A DNA stretch of 64,000 bases from Rhizobium lentis (GTDB taxonomy: Bacteria; Pseudomonadota; Alphaproteobacteria; Rhizobiales; Rhizobiaceae), in the NCBI RefSeq assembly GCF_017352135.1, contig NZ_CP071454.1:4463164-4527163 (forward strand), written 5' to 3'. Within the stretch, counting starts at the first letter, position 1, and the number at the start of each line of letters is the position of its first letter. Below, piece by piece: positions 18,283 to 27,509 of the stretch. The notes under the pieces are model-generated. The model saw only the letters and a program-made list of their open reading frames with translations. It was not told where the DNA came from and did no database searches. The position numbers and the translations under genes are program-made.

Positions 18283-18308
18283 GGATCCGGCTCCCAGGAG
18301 CCGGATCC
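18283..18308 (-). promoter_or_regulatory. Perfect 12-bp hairpin between binding protein and permease genes
   Basis: GGATCCGGCTCC (18283-18294), two-base spacer, GGAGCCGGATCC (18297-18308). No T-run follows. Such hairpins after a binding protein gene commonly protect its 3' end, so that binding protein exceeds membrane components (known from maltose-type operons; inferred here). Confidence 0.55.
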
Positions 18309-18328
18309 AGGGACAGCAAATCTGCCGA

Positions 18329-19564
18329 TCAGTCGGCCGAAGAGATGATTTCGGCAAAACGCTTCTGGGCATCTTCCGGTGTCATCGACGGATTGGCGAA
18401 GAATTCGGAGAAGAGGTCTTCCTTCTGCTTCTGGCTGTCTGCCGAAAGCAGCTGGTCGGTGCCCTGGATCACGTTGCCCTTCGCCAGGATGTCGAGACCC
18501 TTCTTCATGCAATCATTGGCGGCGGCGAGATCGACGTCGCTACGCACCGGCAGCGAGCCTTTCTTCAGGTTGAAGGCAACCTGGGTCTTGGGATCGAGCA
18601 GCGTCTTGGCAAGTACCGCCTGCGCCTTGGACTTTTCCTCGTCCTTCAGCAGCGGGAAGTAGAATGCGTCGCCGCCTGTCGAGATGATCTCGTTGACGCC
18701 GAGGCCCGGCAGGCAGGTATAGTCGGTGCCGGCCTTCTGGCCGGCGAGCGCGAATTCGCCCTGCGCCCAGTCACCCATGATCTGGCCGCCGGCCTTGCCG
18801 GTGATCACGAGGTTGGTCGCCTGGTTCCAATCCTGAACATTGCTGCCCTTGGACATCCGGCGGGCATCGTCGGCAGCCTTGAAGACCTTGGCAATCTCGG
18901 GACCTGCAGCAGCTTCGGCGTCCTTGTCCTTGAAGACTTTGTTGAACGTGTCCTTGCCGGCAATCGCGACCATCAGCACGTCGAAGGCGCCTGCGGCTTG
19001 CCACGGCTGGCCGCCGACGGCGAGCGGAATGATGCCTGCCTTTTCGAGAGCTGGAGCAGCGGCGACGAATTCGTCCCAGTTCTTCGGAACCTCGACGCCC
19101 GCCTTCTTGAAGGCGGCATTCGAAAGCCACAGCCACTGCCAGGAGTGGATGTTGACGGGAGCGCAATAGATCTTGCCGTCGATCGTGCAGGAATCGAGCA
19201 GGCTCGATGGACGAATGATGTCCTTCCACTTCTCGGCCGTCGCGACATCGGTCAGGTCGCGCATCAGCCCCGCCTGAACGAGTTCCTCGGCCTGGCGGCC
19301 GTGGTTGAACTGGGTGGCGCCCATCGGGTCGCCGCCGGTGATGCGGCTGATCATAATCGGACGCGCGGTGCCGCCGGAACCGGCGATGGCACCGTCGACC
19401 CAATGGTTGCCGGTGGCGTCGAATGCCTTGGCCAGCTCAGCGACCGCCGCGGATTCGCCGCCGGAGGTCCACCAATGCGTGACTTCGAGATCGGTTGCGC
19501 TGGCGGCGTTGAGCGGAAGCGCTGCCGAAGCGGCAAGCATGGCCACCATCATACGGATTTTCAT
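18329..19564 (-). CDS. Sugar ABC transporter periplasmic binding protein
   Basis: 411 aa. A Sec signal peptide (about residues 1-23, ending ASA) precedes a family 1 solute-binding domain starting DLEVTHWWTSGGE. Four Cys in the mature part (SCTIDGKIYC and later ones) may form disulfides. First gene of the presumed operon running to the GH43 gene. Given the enzymes behind it (beta-mannosidase, GH43), the ligand is probably a plant hemicellulose-derived oligosaccharide; this is inference. Confidence 0.91.
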   Translation of the reverse strand: MKIRMMVAMLAASAALPLNAASATDLEVTHWWTSGGESAAVAELAKAFDATGNHWVDGAIAGSGGTARPIMISRITGGDPMGATQFNHGRQAEELVQAGLMRDLTDVATAEKWKDIIRPSSLLDSCTIDGKIYCAPVNIHSWQWLWLSNAAFKKAGVEVPKNWDEFVAAAPALEKAGIIPLAVGGQPWQAAGAFDVLMVAIAGKDTFNKVFKDKDAEAAAGPEIAKVFKAADDARRMSKGSNVQDWNQATNLVITGKAGGQIMGDWAQGEFALAGQKAGTDYTCLPGLGVNEIISTGGDAFYFPLLKDEEKSKAQAVLAKTLLDPKTQVAFNLKKGSLPVRSDVDLAAANDCMKKGLDILAKGNVIQGTDQLLSADSQKQKEDLFSEFFANPSMTPEDAQKRFAEIISSAD

Positions 19565-20018
19565 GAGTTCTCCTCCCTCACTGAAACGTTGCCGGAAAAA
19601 CTTAGATCAATCGATTTCTCCACGCAACTGCCCGCCGGCAAATTTTTCCGTTAAGACCGGAATTGCCACCCCTGCTTGTTTCCAATTGGAGCGGCACACC
19701 ACCCGGATCGATACCAAGTGAAGAGTCTTCGCATACGCAACACCGTCATATCATTTTGAAATATCTAGGTACTTTTTAAAACTCGCGCCCGGTCCCTACC
19801 CCACCCATCTCGCAGTTGCAGAAAAACTGGCTGGAAAAGGTCAATTCAACCTCTGGGCACGATGCTGCAATGCAAACAAGAAAAAATGCTCGACATTTCT
19901 ACTGTATCGTTACAGATTGAATTCCTTAGGGAGGCGCGATTTTGGCAGGCGGCGGGCTTACGGCGCTTGAAAAAGCCTCTATAAGCCACACCAATTCGCG
20001 CGAGGCAGGCCTACAGGG
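19565..20018. promoter_or_regulatory. Divergent regulatory region between sugar operon and LacI gene
   Basis: 454 bases without a gene. It must hold promoters for the leftward transporter operon and the rightward LacI-type regulator. An AT-rich stretch at about 19740-19785 could be part of the leftward promoter. The only clear operator-like palindrome is at 19902-19915. Confidence 0.6.
19902..19915. promoter_or_regulatory. LacI-type operator candidate
   Basis: CTGTATCGTTACAG is a 14-bp near-perfect palindrome with the central CG typical of LacI/GalR-family operators. It lies about 105 bases before the LacI-type gene, so autoregulation and control of the divergent operon are both plausible. 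No second clear copy was found nearer the binding protein gene. Confidence 0.5.
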
Positions 20019-21062
20019 ATGGAAAACAAGGGAAATTTCGGGCAAGCGGAATCGGCGCCAGCAGCACGCGAGCGTCCGACATTGAAGACGATCGCCTTCA
20101 TGACCGGGCTTGGCGTGACCACGGTGTCGCGCGCTTTGAAGGATGCGCCCGATATCGGGGCGGAAACCAAGGAGCGGGTGCGCATGGTCGCCCGCCAGCT
20201 CGGCTACCAGCCGAACAGGGCGGGCGTGCGCCTGCGCACCGGCAAGACCAACGTGATTGCTCTCGTCCTCAGCATCGACGAGGAGATCATGGGTTTCTCG
20301 AGCCAGATGGTCTTCGGCATCTCCGAAGTCCTGTCCGGCACCCCCTATCATATCGTCGTCACCCCGCATTCCCACAGCAAGGACCCGATGCTGCCGGTGC
20401 GCTATATCCTCGACACCGGCTCGGCCGACGGCGTCATCATCTCCCGCATCGAGCCGGATGATCCGCGCGTGCGGCTCTTGACCGAGCGCGGCATGCCCTT
20501 CGCCACGCATGGGCGCACCGATGCCGGCCTCACCCACCCCTTCCACGACTTCGATAACGAGGCTTTCGCCCATCAGGCGGTGGAAAAGCTCGTCAAGCGC
20601 GGCCGGCGCCGCATCGCCTTGCTGCAGCCGCCGAGCAAGCTCACCTACTACGCCCACATCCGCATCGGCTTCCAGACCGGCCTTCACGATTACGGCGCCG
20701 AGGAAGTGCCGCTGCGCATCAATACCGACGCACCGCTCGCCGACATTCGCAACGTCGTCGAAGTGATGATGCGCTCGCCCAATGCTCCCGACGGCATCGT
20801 CTGTTCGGCAGGCAGCGCGGCCATCGCCGTCAATGCCGGCATCGAGGCCGCCGGCAAGGCGCTCGGCCGCGATCTCGACATGGTGTCCAAGCAATCGGTG
20901 CCGATTCTCAACTGGATCCGACCCGAGATCATCACCGCCCAGGAGGACGTGCGCCAGGCCGGCCGCGAAATGGCCAAAGCCGTCATCGCGCGCATCGACG
21001 GCATCGAACCGGAACTGCTGCAGAGTATCAGTCAGCCCGTCTGGCCGGAGGGCGGCAAGTAG
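20019..21062 (+). CDS. LacI family transcriptional regulator
   Basis: 347 aa. The helix-turn-helix [20 protein letters not shown] lies at about residues 22-41, followed by the hinge region and a periplasmic-binding-like effector domain (from about 78, [12 protein letters not shown]). Divergent from the sugar transporter operon, so it is the probable local regulator responding to the imported sugar or a breakdown product. A palindrome in its own upstream region (19902) is a likely operator. Confidence 0.92.
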   Translation: MENKGNFGQAESAPAARERPTLKTIAFMTGLGVTTVSRALKDAPDIGAETKERVRMVARQLGYQPNRAGVRLRTGKTNVIALVLSIDEEIMGFSSQMVFGISEVLSGTPYHIVVTPHSHSKDPMLPVRYILDTGSADGVIISRIEPDDPRVRLLTERGMPFATHGRTDAGLTHPFHDFDNEAFAHQAVEKLVKRGRRRIALLQPPSKLTYYAHIRIGFQTGLHDYGAEEVPLRINTDAPLADIRNVVEVMMRSPNAPDGIVCSAGSAAIAVNAGIEAAGKALGRDLDMVSKQSVPILNWIRPEIITAQEDVRQAGREMAKAVIARIDGIEPELLQSISQPVWPEGGK

Positions 21063-21168
21063 CGCGATGGTCAGAAGCGCATAAGCAGGATGGCAACTGG
21101 CGAAACGGCGCCACCATTGAAAACACCTGAGATATAGCGCCCTATCCTTGAGCGCGGCATTCTCCAAC

Positions 21169-21215
21169 ATCCTCAGCCTGAGCGCGCAGCCCGCAGGGCG
21201 GAGCCTCGAAGGACG
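21169..21215. repeat. Short palindromic intergenic repeat (copy 2)
   Basis: CATCCTCAGCCTGAG at the left and GCCTCGAAGGACG at the right flank a GC-rich hairpin; it is related to 7421-7451. It lies in the 322-base gap 21063-21384, which otherwise shows nothing I can support. Confidence 0.4.
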
Positions 21216-21384
21216 CGCGCGACGCCGCTTCTTGCATCAAGGTTGCCGCCTCAGGTGAGGCTCTCTTGGGTACTCGCGCAATGGCTGGAACGCACCCAGC
21301 CTTGGGTTTCGCAAGAAGGCATCGGCCCGAAAAAGCCAAGATTGCCCCACATCTCATGAGCTGAACAACGGGGATATCGATGGA

Positions 21385-21999
21385 ATGCGCAAGAGCGGCG
21401 TGCCCTATTTCAGCCAATGGGAAACACCCGGCATGACGTTGCCGGTACTTGCCAAAGGGTCGCAGGCTTTGCTCGGCGACCCGCTCTGGCATCGTTCGGG
21501 AGCCGGTACGATCGAGGAATATGCGCGCTGGGCAGTCAATGTCTGCGGCATGGCCTGCCTCAAGATGATCCTTGCCGCCCGCGGCGAAATCCATCCGACC
21601 CTCGAGTTGGCCCGCGCTTGCACCAGCTATGGCGGTTATGTCGTCAACGAGATCGATGACTCCATCAAGGGGCTGATCTACGCCCCCTTCGTCCGCTTCG
21701 TGAGCGAGCGCTTCGGTCTCCGCGCCGAGACGATGACTGGCGTTGACGCATCGGCCATTTCCGAGCTTCTGTCGAAACGCCGCTTCTTCATCGCTTCTGT
21801 GAATTCGGGCATCCGCTGGCCGGAGCGCGAGCCGCCGTCGAAGGGTGGCCATCTGGTGCTGGTGACAGCAGCCTCAACGGAATCGATTCGCTTCCACAAC
21901 CCATCCGGCCATGACGAGGCGAGCCAAGCCGATGTGACGCTGCCGCTTAGCGTCTTCGACCGCTTCTTCGCCAATCGCGGCATATCCGTCGACGCCTGA
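21385..21999 (+). CDS. C39-like peptidase family protein
   Basis: 204 aa without a signal peptide. It begins with VPYFSQWETPGM and has a candidate nucleophile Cys in WAVNVCGMACLKMIL (about residue 54) and a His in GGHLVLVTA (about 155), then an Asn-containing FHNPSGH, the Cys-His-Asn order of papain-like C39-type peptidases. Whether it cleaves peptides or is a non-peptidase relative is unknown. Start ATG at 21385; an out-of-frame ATG lies five bases earlier. It is 32 bp upstream of a D-Ala-D-Ala ligase gene on the same strand, suggesting a shared role with peptides or D-amino acids. Confidence 0.72.
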   Translation: MRKSGVPYFSQWETPGMTLPVLAKGSQALLGDPLWHRSGAGTIEEYARWAVNVCGMACLKMILAARGEIHPTLELARACTSYGGYVVNEIDDSIKGLIYAPFVRFVSERFGLRAETMTGVDASAISELLSKRRFFIASVNSGIRWPEREPPSKGGHLVLVTAASTESIRFHNPSGHDEASQADVTLPLSVFDRFFANRGISVDA

Positions 22000-22031
22000 C
22001 CTTTCGAAACCCAACCCTTCCGGAGGCTCAC

Positions 22032-23108
22032 ATGACCCCTTCCCCAACCAGGCTGCGCATCGCCGTGCTTTTCGGCGGCCGCTCGGCCGAACACGAGGTT
22101 TCCCTGCTCTCGGCCACCAATGTGATGAGCGCGCTCGATCCCGAAAAATATGACGCCGTTCCCGTTTTCATCACCCGCGAGGGGCAATGGCTGCTGAGCC
22201 GCTTCGAGGATGGCAGGCTGGCGACACCTTCGTCAGGCACGGAAGTCTGCCTCGTGCCGGGCGGCCACGGCCGAATGCTGGCGGTGCCGGCTCGCGGCAC
22301 GCCGCATGAGCTGGCGCGAATCGACGTCCTGTTCCCCGTGCTGCACGGCCCGCATGGCGAAGACGGATCGGTGCAGGGTCTGGCGGAGGTGGCCCGCGTG
22401 CCGCTCGCCGGCTGCGGCATCCTCGGCTCGGCTGCAGCTCTCGATAAGGACATCGCCAAGCGCCTGCTGCGGGCGGCGGGGCTGCCGGTGGCGCACGCGG
22501 TGACGATCGATCAGGGTGATGCCCCTTCGCTGACAGCCCTCGAAAGCGAGCTCGGCCTGCCGCTCTTCATCAAACCGGCGCGCCAGGGATCGTCGGTCGG
22601 CGTGGCCAAAGTCCATGCTAGCCAGGAATTCGCGCCGGCCCTTGCCGAGGCCTTCCGCCATGATCGCATTCTGCTTGCCGAGGAATTTATTGCCGGCCGC
22701 GAGATCGAATTCAGCGTCCTGGAAGATGCAGCAGGAGGGCTCTTCGTCTCGCGGCCGGGCGAGATCGTACCGGCGGAAAGCCACGGCTTCTACAACTATG
22801 ATGCCAAATATGTCGATGAGAACGGCGCCGCGCTGAAAGTGCCGGCTGACCTGCCGCCGGAGCTCGAGGCCGCCATGCGCGACATGGCCGCCAAAGCATT
22901 CCGAGCCGTCGGCTGCGACGGCATGGCGCGTGTCGACTTTTTCCTGACGCCGGACATGCGCTTCGTCATCAACGAGCTTAACACCATTCCCGGCTTCACC
23001 GATATCAGCATGTATTCCAAGGCCATGGCGGCAAGCGGCGTCAGCTATGCCGAAGTGATCGACCGACTGGTGGATCACGGCATGGCGCGCGCCGGTCGGG
23101 CTGCATGA
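22032..23108 (+). CDS. ddlA: D-alanine--D-alanine ligase, DdlA type
   Basis: 358 aa cytoplasmic ATP-grasp enzyme joining two D-Ala for peptidoglycan. Motifs: VLFGGRSAEHEVSLLSA at the N-terminus, LHGPHGEDGSVQG, KPARQGSSVGV, the omega loop FYNYDAKY whose Tyr is typical of D-Ala-D-Ala rather than D-Ala-D-lactate ligases, and the metal-binding NELNTIPGFT. The length and extra insertions match the longer DdlA form. It stands outside any cell-division cluster, so it is probably a second ligase, and it is coupled with the C39-like gene. Confidence 0.88.
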   Translation: MTPSPTRLRIAVLFGGRSAEHEVSLLSATNVMSALDPEKYDAVPVFITREGQWLLSRFEDGRLATPSSGTEVCLVPGGHGRMLAVPARGTPHELARIDVLFPVLHGPHGEDGSVQGLAEVARVPLAGCGILGSAAALDKDIAKRLLRAAGLPVAHAVTIDQGDAPSLTALESELGLPLFIKPARQGSSVGVAKVHASQEFAPALAEAFRHDRILLAEEFIAGREIEFSVLEDAAGGLFVSRPGEIVPAESHGFYNYDAKYVDENGAALKVPADLPPELEAAMRDMAAKAFRAVGCDGMARVDFFLTPDMRFVINELNTIPGFTDISMYSKAMAASGVSYAEVIDRLVDHGMARAGRAA

Positions 23109-23119
23109 GGGCAGAGCGT

Positions 23120-23737
23120 TCAGCGCCTCCTAAAGACGCACCACTGAAACGGTTGCAGGCCGCCGCCGGGCGTCGTGTGCTCTTCCCGCCATTCGCGTTC
23201 GAGCGCGAAGGCGGAGCCGAGTTCCGCCGCGAGGGCGGTTGCGTCATAACGCTGGACCGGCAAGCCGCTGCAGCGTTCCGGCCCATCTGGTGCGAAGGTG
23301 GCTATGATGACGACGCTGCCCGGCGCAGTACAGGTTTCCAGGGCGCGACGATAGGCGAGCCGCTGCTGCGGCTCGGTAAGGAAGTGAAAGACGGCGCGGT
23401 CGTGCCATAAGTCGTAGCGACGGCTCGGTCGCCACACGGTGACATCGGCCACGATCCACCCAACCCGGATGGCGTCACCCTGCAACCGCGCCTTGGCGAC
23501 ATCCAATGCCGGCGCAGCAATATCGAGAACGGTGAGGTCGGACCAGCCGCGCTCGATGAGACAGTCGACAAGGCTCGACGCGCCGCCGCCGACATCGATC
23601 AGCGCTGCCGCGGCCGGCAGTTGCATTTCGTCAAGCGCCCGCAGGGAAGGTTCCGGCGTCGGCTGATACCAGCTGACGCTGTCGGCGGCTTTCGTGCGGT
23701 AGACCTCGTCCCAATGTTCCCGCTTCGCGTCCGTCAT
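23120..23737 (-). CDS. Class I SAM-dependent methyltransferase
   Basis: 205 aa. Residues 1-25 (HWDEVYRTKAADSVSWYQ) match the typical beginning of this small-molecule methyltransferase group. Motif I is IDVGGGASSLVD (about residues 47-58), followed by an LDIA acidic loop and WHDRAVFHFL. Single-domain, cytoplasmic. Substrate unknown; thiol, tellurite and carboxyl methylation occur in relatives. It converges with ddlA, with an 11-bp gap. Confidence 0.85.
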   Translation of the reverse strand: MTDAKREHWDEVYRTKAADSVSWYQPTPEPSLRALDEMQLPAAAALIDVGGGASSLVDCLIERGWSDLTVLDIAAPALDVAKARLQGDAIRVGWIVADVTVWRPSRRYDLWHDRAVFHFLTEPQQRLAYRRALETCTAPGSVVIIATFAPDGPERCSGLPVQRYDATALAAELGSAFALEREWREEHTTPGGGLQPFQWCVFRRR

Positions 23738-23815
23738 CCGCTATCCCCATCTGTTGATCAACATATAGGGATTGAGACATCTGACACCAACCGCTCTGCG
23801 ACCCGCGAGCATGAC

Positions 23816-24324
23816 TCAGGAAGAATGATGACGATAGACGAGATCGGCAGGATCGGTTCGATGTGCTGCGGGATCGAGGCGCGCGCCCAGCCGTTCCGCA
23901 ACGGCGATCGAGGCAGCGTTGCCGGAGGCGATATAACTGACGAGCGACGGCAGCTTGAGCGTCGCGAAGGCCCAGCCGCGCAACGCGAAGGCCGCTTCCG
24001 TCGCAAAGCCGCGACCCTCGTAACCCTCGTAAACGAACCAGCCCAGCTCCTTTTCCGGAAAGAGCGGCCCATGATTGATCCCCACCTGGCCGATGCATTC
24101 GCCGGTTTCGACAAAGTCGATCACAGCGCACCATGCCCGAAAAGCTGCCAGAGCGCGACATCGTGACAGTACATCCCCCACGCCGCCCGCAGATCGAACA
24201 GTCCGCCCATCCCGGCGGAGCGCGGCGAGGCCATCAGCCGAGCGTAAGCCTCGAAGTCGCCGATATCAGGCAGGCGGAGCGTCAGACGCTCGGTCCGGAT
24301 GGTGATCGCGCCCGTTTCCAACAT
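23816..24324 (-). pseudogene. GNAT N-acetyltransferase interrupted by a one-base frameshift
   Basis: The gene starts at ATG 24324 (MLETGAITIRTERLTLRLP, a RimJ/RimL-type beginning) and meets TGA at 24121 after 67 residues. The rest of the domain continues in the next frame: IGQVGINHGPLFPEKELGWF, then the acetyl-CoA site YEGRGFATEAAFALRGWAF, ending at 23816. Inserting one A after GCGCTG near 24125 would restore GALMIDF and the whole domain. So it is either a true frameshift mutation or a sequencing error. Total intact length would be about 169 residues, normal for the family. Confidence 0.75.
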
Positions 24325-24835
24325 ACCTTCGCCCTTTCTGTTGGTTTTCGAACGCCGGAGCGAACCGAAGCATCCCGCTCGGCGCCGGCCCTCGAAAGAC
24401 AATCCGCTGCACGAACCGCGTATCGAGATCGTGATATGTGAGTTGCCCATCGCTGCTGAAGCCCGCACCGCTATAGACATCAGGATTGCCGATCAGCGCG
24501 CATCCGCTCGCACCCCTCTCCTTCAGCAATTCGAGCCCCTTTGCCATCAACGCCTTGCCGATGCCCTGCCGCTGTCTCTCCGGCTTCACCGATATCGGCC
24601 CCAGGCCGAACCAACGGTCATCCACTCCATCGATCGTCACGGGCGAAAACGCGACATGCCCCAGGATCTCGCCCGCCTCTTCGGCAACCAGCGATATCGT
24701 CAGATCGCCGCTCGCACGAAGCCGCCGGATGATGTCCGCTTCCGTCCCCTCGCTGTAGGGCATCGGCCTGAAGGCAGCCGAGGTCAGATGCTGGATCGCG
24801 TCGATATCTGCGGGTGTCTCGTATCGGATATGCAT
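24266..24835 (-). CDS. GNAT family N-acetyltransferase (YhbS-like)
   Basis: 189 aa. The acetyl-CoA motif A is LGPISVKPERQRQGIGKALMAKGL, preceded by ILGHVAFSPVTI and followed by ALIGNPDVYSGAGFS, the YhbS-like layout. ATG at 24835 is chosen because GGAGGG lies nine bases upstream; the ORF extends to 25054 without domain content. The last 20 or so residues read into the next gene with a 59-base overlap and look unlike the family, so a stop codon may have been lost. Substrate unknown. Confidence 0.83.
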   Translation of the reverse strand: MHIRYETPADIDAIQHLTSAAFRPMPYSEGTEADIIRRLRASGDLTISLVAEEAGEILGHVAFSPVTIDGVDDRWFGLGPISVKPERQRQGIGKALMAKGLELLKERGASGCALIGNPDVYSGAGFSSDGQLTYHDLDTRFVQRIVFRGPAPSGMLRFAPAFENQQKGRRYVGNGRDHHPDRASDAPPA

Positions 24836-24950
24836 CTCGGTTATCCCTCCGGGGCGATGTTCCGCAAATGCTATGAAAGGGAAGTCGAAAATCAACAAGC
24901 CAGGTTGCTCAAGCAAAACAAAGCTGTTGGCCAGAGACAAAGCACCCCAC

Positions 24951-24977
24951 GAAAAAGCCCGGCGCGACGGCCGGGCT
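24951..24977 (-). terminator. Intrinsic terminator of gnd
   Basis: On the minus strand AGCCCGGC (24977-24970), a six-base loop and GCCGGGCT (24963-24956) are followed by TTTTC. Perfect 8-bp stem, about 25 bases after the gnd stop codon. Confidence 0.85.
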
Positions 24978-25001
24978 TCCTCGGTGTCTTTTTCCGGAAA
25001 C

Positions 25002-26432
25002 TCAGAAGGTCGCAGCACCGCTGCCCCAGGGGCCGTGGTGGAAATCCTTGCCATCCAGGCGGTCGAAGCCGTGAGCGCCGAAGAAGTCGCGCTGGGCCTG
25101 GATGAGGTTTGCCGTTCCCCTGCCCTGGCGGTAGGCGTCGAAATAGCTGAGCGCCGAGGTGAGCGCCGGCACCGGCAGGCCGGCAGCGAGAGCGGCCGTC
25201 ACGACGCGGCGCAGCGCCGGTATCGATTCCTTGACCATGGCCGAGAAGGCCGGCGTCACGATGAGGTTCGCCGCGTCGGGCGCATCGGTGAAGGCCTTGG
25301 TGATCTCATCGAGGAACTGCGAGCGGATGATGCAGCCGGCGCGCCAGATCTTTGCAATCGTCGGCATCGGCAGCGACCAGTTGAACTCCCTGGAGGCTTC
25401 CGCCATCACGGCAAAGCCCTGCGCATAGGCGCCGATCTTGCCGGCAAAAAGCGCCAGTTCCAGATCCTTGTTGAGCTCGGGGCCGTAGGCGGTCGGGAAG
25501 GCGCTGCCGAGATTGCCGAAGATCTTCTCGGCGGCTTCGCGCTGCGACTTCATCGACGAGAGGCTGCGCGCGGCGACCGCGGCTTCGATCGCCGTTGCCG
25601 GAATGCCCATGTTCTGCGCCTCGATCGCCGACCATTTGCCGGTGCCCTTCTGGCCGGCCTTATCGAGGATCATGTCGACCATCGGGCCGCCGGCGACCGG
25701 ATCGGTTGCAGCCAGCACCTTTTCGGAAATCTCGATCAGGTAGGAGTTCAGCCGGCCCTTGTTCCACTCGCCGAAGATGCCGGAGATTTCGGAGGCGCTC
25801 TTGCCGAGCCCGTCACGCAGGATGCCATAGATTTCGGCGATCATCTGCATGTCGGCATATTCGATGCCATTATGGATGGTCTTGACGAAATGGCCGGCGC
25901 CGTCATTGCCGAGCCAGGCGACGCAGGGATCGTCATTGTAGCGGGCGGCGATCGACGTCAGCACCTTCTCGACGCGCTTCCAGGATTCCTCGGTGCCGCC
26001 GACCATGATCGAAGGACCATGGCGCGCACCTTCCTCGCCGCCGGAAACGCCCATGCCGATGAAAGTGAGTTCGGTATCCTTCAGGCGGTCGAAGCGAGCG
26101 ACGGTGTCGCGGAAATTGGCGTTGCCGGCATCGATCATGATGTCGCCCTTGGTCAGATGCGGGCGCAGCGCCTCCATCTGCTGGTCGACGGCGTCACCCG
26201 CCTTGATCATGATGATAATCGGGCGCGGCGGCCGGATCGCGTCGACGAACTCTTCGATCGACTTGCAGGGGATGATCTGCTTCTTCAGATCGCCCGCGCT
26301 TTCATAGAATTCGTCGGTTTTCTCGGGCGTGCGGTTGAAGACCGCGATTTTATTGCCTTTCTCCGCGATGTTGAGCGCCAGGTTGGAGCCCATGACCGCA
26401 AGGCCGATCAGTCCGATTTCTGCCTTTTCCAC
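25002..26432 (-). CDS. gnd: 6-phosphogluconate dehydrogenase, decarboxylating
   Basis: 476 aa, the length of the long NADP-type enzyme of the oxidative pentose phosphate pathway, giving ribulose 5-phosphate, CO2 and NADPH. The Rossmann motif is IGLIGLAVMGSNLALN (GxAxxG form), catalytic segments are GVSGGEEGARHGPSIMVGG and GHFVKTIHNGIEY (Lys), and the C-terminus has FFGAHGFDRLD and a final HHGPWG. GTG at 26432 is chosen because GGAGG lies seven bases upstream; an ATG seven codons earlier lacks one. A strong terminator follows. Confidence 0.96.
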   Translation of the reverse strand: MEKAEIGLIGLAVMGSNLALNIAEKGNKIAVFNRTPEKTDEFYESAGDLKKQIIPCKSIEEFVDAIRPPRPIIIMIKAGDAVDQQMEALRPHLTKGDIMIDAGNANFRDTVARFDRLKDTELTFIGMGVSGGEEGARHGPSIMVGGTEESWKRVEKVLTSIAARYNDDPCVAWLGNDGAGHFVKTIHNGIEYADMQMIAEIYGILRDGLGKSASEISGIFGEWNKGRLNSYLIEISEKVLAATDPVAGGPMVDMILDKAGQKGTGKWSAIEAQNMGIPATAIEAAVAARSLSSMKSQREAAEKIFGNLGSAFPTAYGPELNKDLELALFAGKIGAYAQGFAVMAEASREFNWSLPMPTIAKIWRAGCIIRSQFLDEITKAFTDAPDAANLIVTPAFSAMVKESIPALRRVVTAALAAGLPVPALTSALSYFDAYRQGRGTANLIQAQRDFFGAHGFDRLDGKDFHHGPWGSGAATF

Positions 26433-26648
26433 GACAAACCTCCGATGTGTCATTTGGACCGGTGTTGTGGCACTGTCTCGCTCAAACGGCAAGTCTCGCA
26501 AGGGTCTAATCGGTTCGCAAAAGCCAATGAAATAAAGCCCCCACCGCCTGCTTGTCCGACAACTTGCCCTCTGATCGGCAATCGGCGCTTTGGTGTGGCC
26601 CGCCCCTGCCCTATCTCGTATTATCATTGGTCCCTCGGGAGATATCGC

Positions 26649-27440
26649 GTGGTATCGGGAAAACGAAGAGACACAATCCTCCTGGCGGCCCGCGCCGGCC
26701 GCTATCGAGAGTATGCGCCGCCGCCGGCGCTGCGGCGCCACTTCAGTCGGCTCTGGTCGCATGCGCTTCACGACGGACCGCCGGCAATAGTGGCAATCGT
26801 GCCGGACGGCTATTGCGATCTGCTCTGGATCGACGGCCAGCTGGTTGTCGCTGGGCCGGACAGGACTGCGGCCTTTCCTGTTATCCAGCCGGGCACAACC
26901 GTCATTGGTGCGCGGTTTGCGCCCGGCGCTGCTGCACGCTGGCTGAGAACACCGCTCTCGGCGCTGGTCGGCTGCTCCGTGCGCCTCGGTGACATCGGCT
27001 GGAAGGACACAGCCGGTTTTGAAGCGCAGCTTGAAGATTGTCCCACCCCTTCGAACGCCCTGGCGTTGTTTGCCCGGCTGCTCGGAGAGGCCGCACACGA
27101 CGACGAAGAGCCCGCCCCCGACGCCGCCGTGATCTTCGCCGCTGCCGACGGCGACCGCCCAGCCTCCTGCCTGCCCGACAGGCTCGGCATCAGCGAAAGA
27201 CAGCTGCGCCGCCGTTGCCACCACCATTTCGGTTACGGCGTCAAGACACTGGAACGCATCCGCCGGTTTCAGCGTTTCCTCAACCTCTGCCGCAGATCGC
27301 ACAGGATGGCGCTAGCCCATCTTGCACTCGAAGCGGGCTTTGCCGATCAGGCGCACATGACGCGCGAGGTCGGTGAACTCTCGAGCCTGACGCCGGCTGC
27401 CATTCTCGATCAGCTTGGCACACACAAGGCGCCGGACTGA
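26649..27440 (+). CDS. AraC family transcriptional regulator
   Basis: 263 aa starting at GTG 26649 with GGGAG seven bases upstream. The N-terminal 120 residues (YAPPPALRRHFSRLWSH; VPDGYCDLLWIDG; VIGARFAPGAAARWL) match the domain of AraC regulators now called DUF6597. The C-terminal 100 residues hold two helix-turn-helix motifs, with LGISERQLRRRCHHHFGYG and LALEAGFADQAHMTREV. Divergent from gnd; followed by SRPBCC and VOC genes on the same strand, which it may control. Effector unknown. Confidence 0.85.
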   Translation: MVSGKRRDTILLAARAGRYREYAPPPALRRHFSRLWSHALHDGPPAIVAIVPDGYCDLLWIDGQLVVAGPDRTAAFPVIQPGTTVIGARFAPGAAARWLRTPLSALVGCSVRLGDIGWKDTAGFEAQLEDCPTPSNALALFARLLGEAAHDDEEPAPDAAVIFAAADGDRPASCLPDRLGISERQLRRRCHHHFGYGVKTLERIRRFQRFLNLCRRSHRMALAHLALEAGFADQAHMTREVGELSSLTPAAILDQLGTHKAPD

Positions 27441-27509
27441 CCGTTTTGTTCAAGACGCCGCGGGCGGGCCTGTTATTCTCGCGAGACCAAGATCAAGGAC
27501 CTGCAAGCC

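Noticed and set aside
24873..26648. Long plus-strand open frame joined to the AraC gene (855 codons in all)
   Set aside because: This part is antisense to gnd, whose protein is unmistakable; the AraC domain and its ribosome site begin only at 26649.
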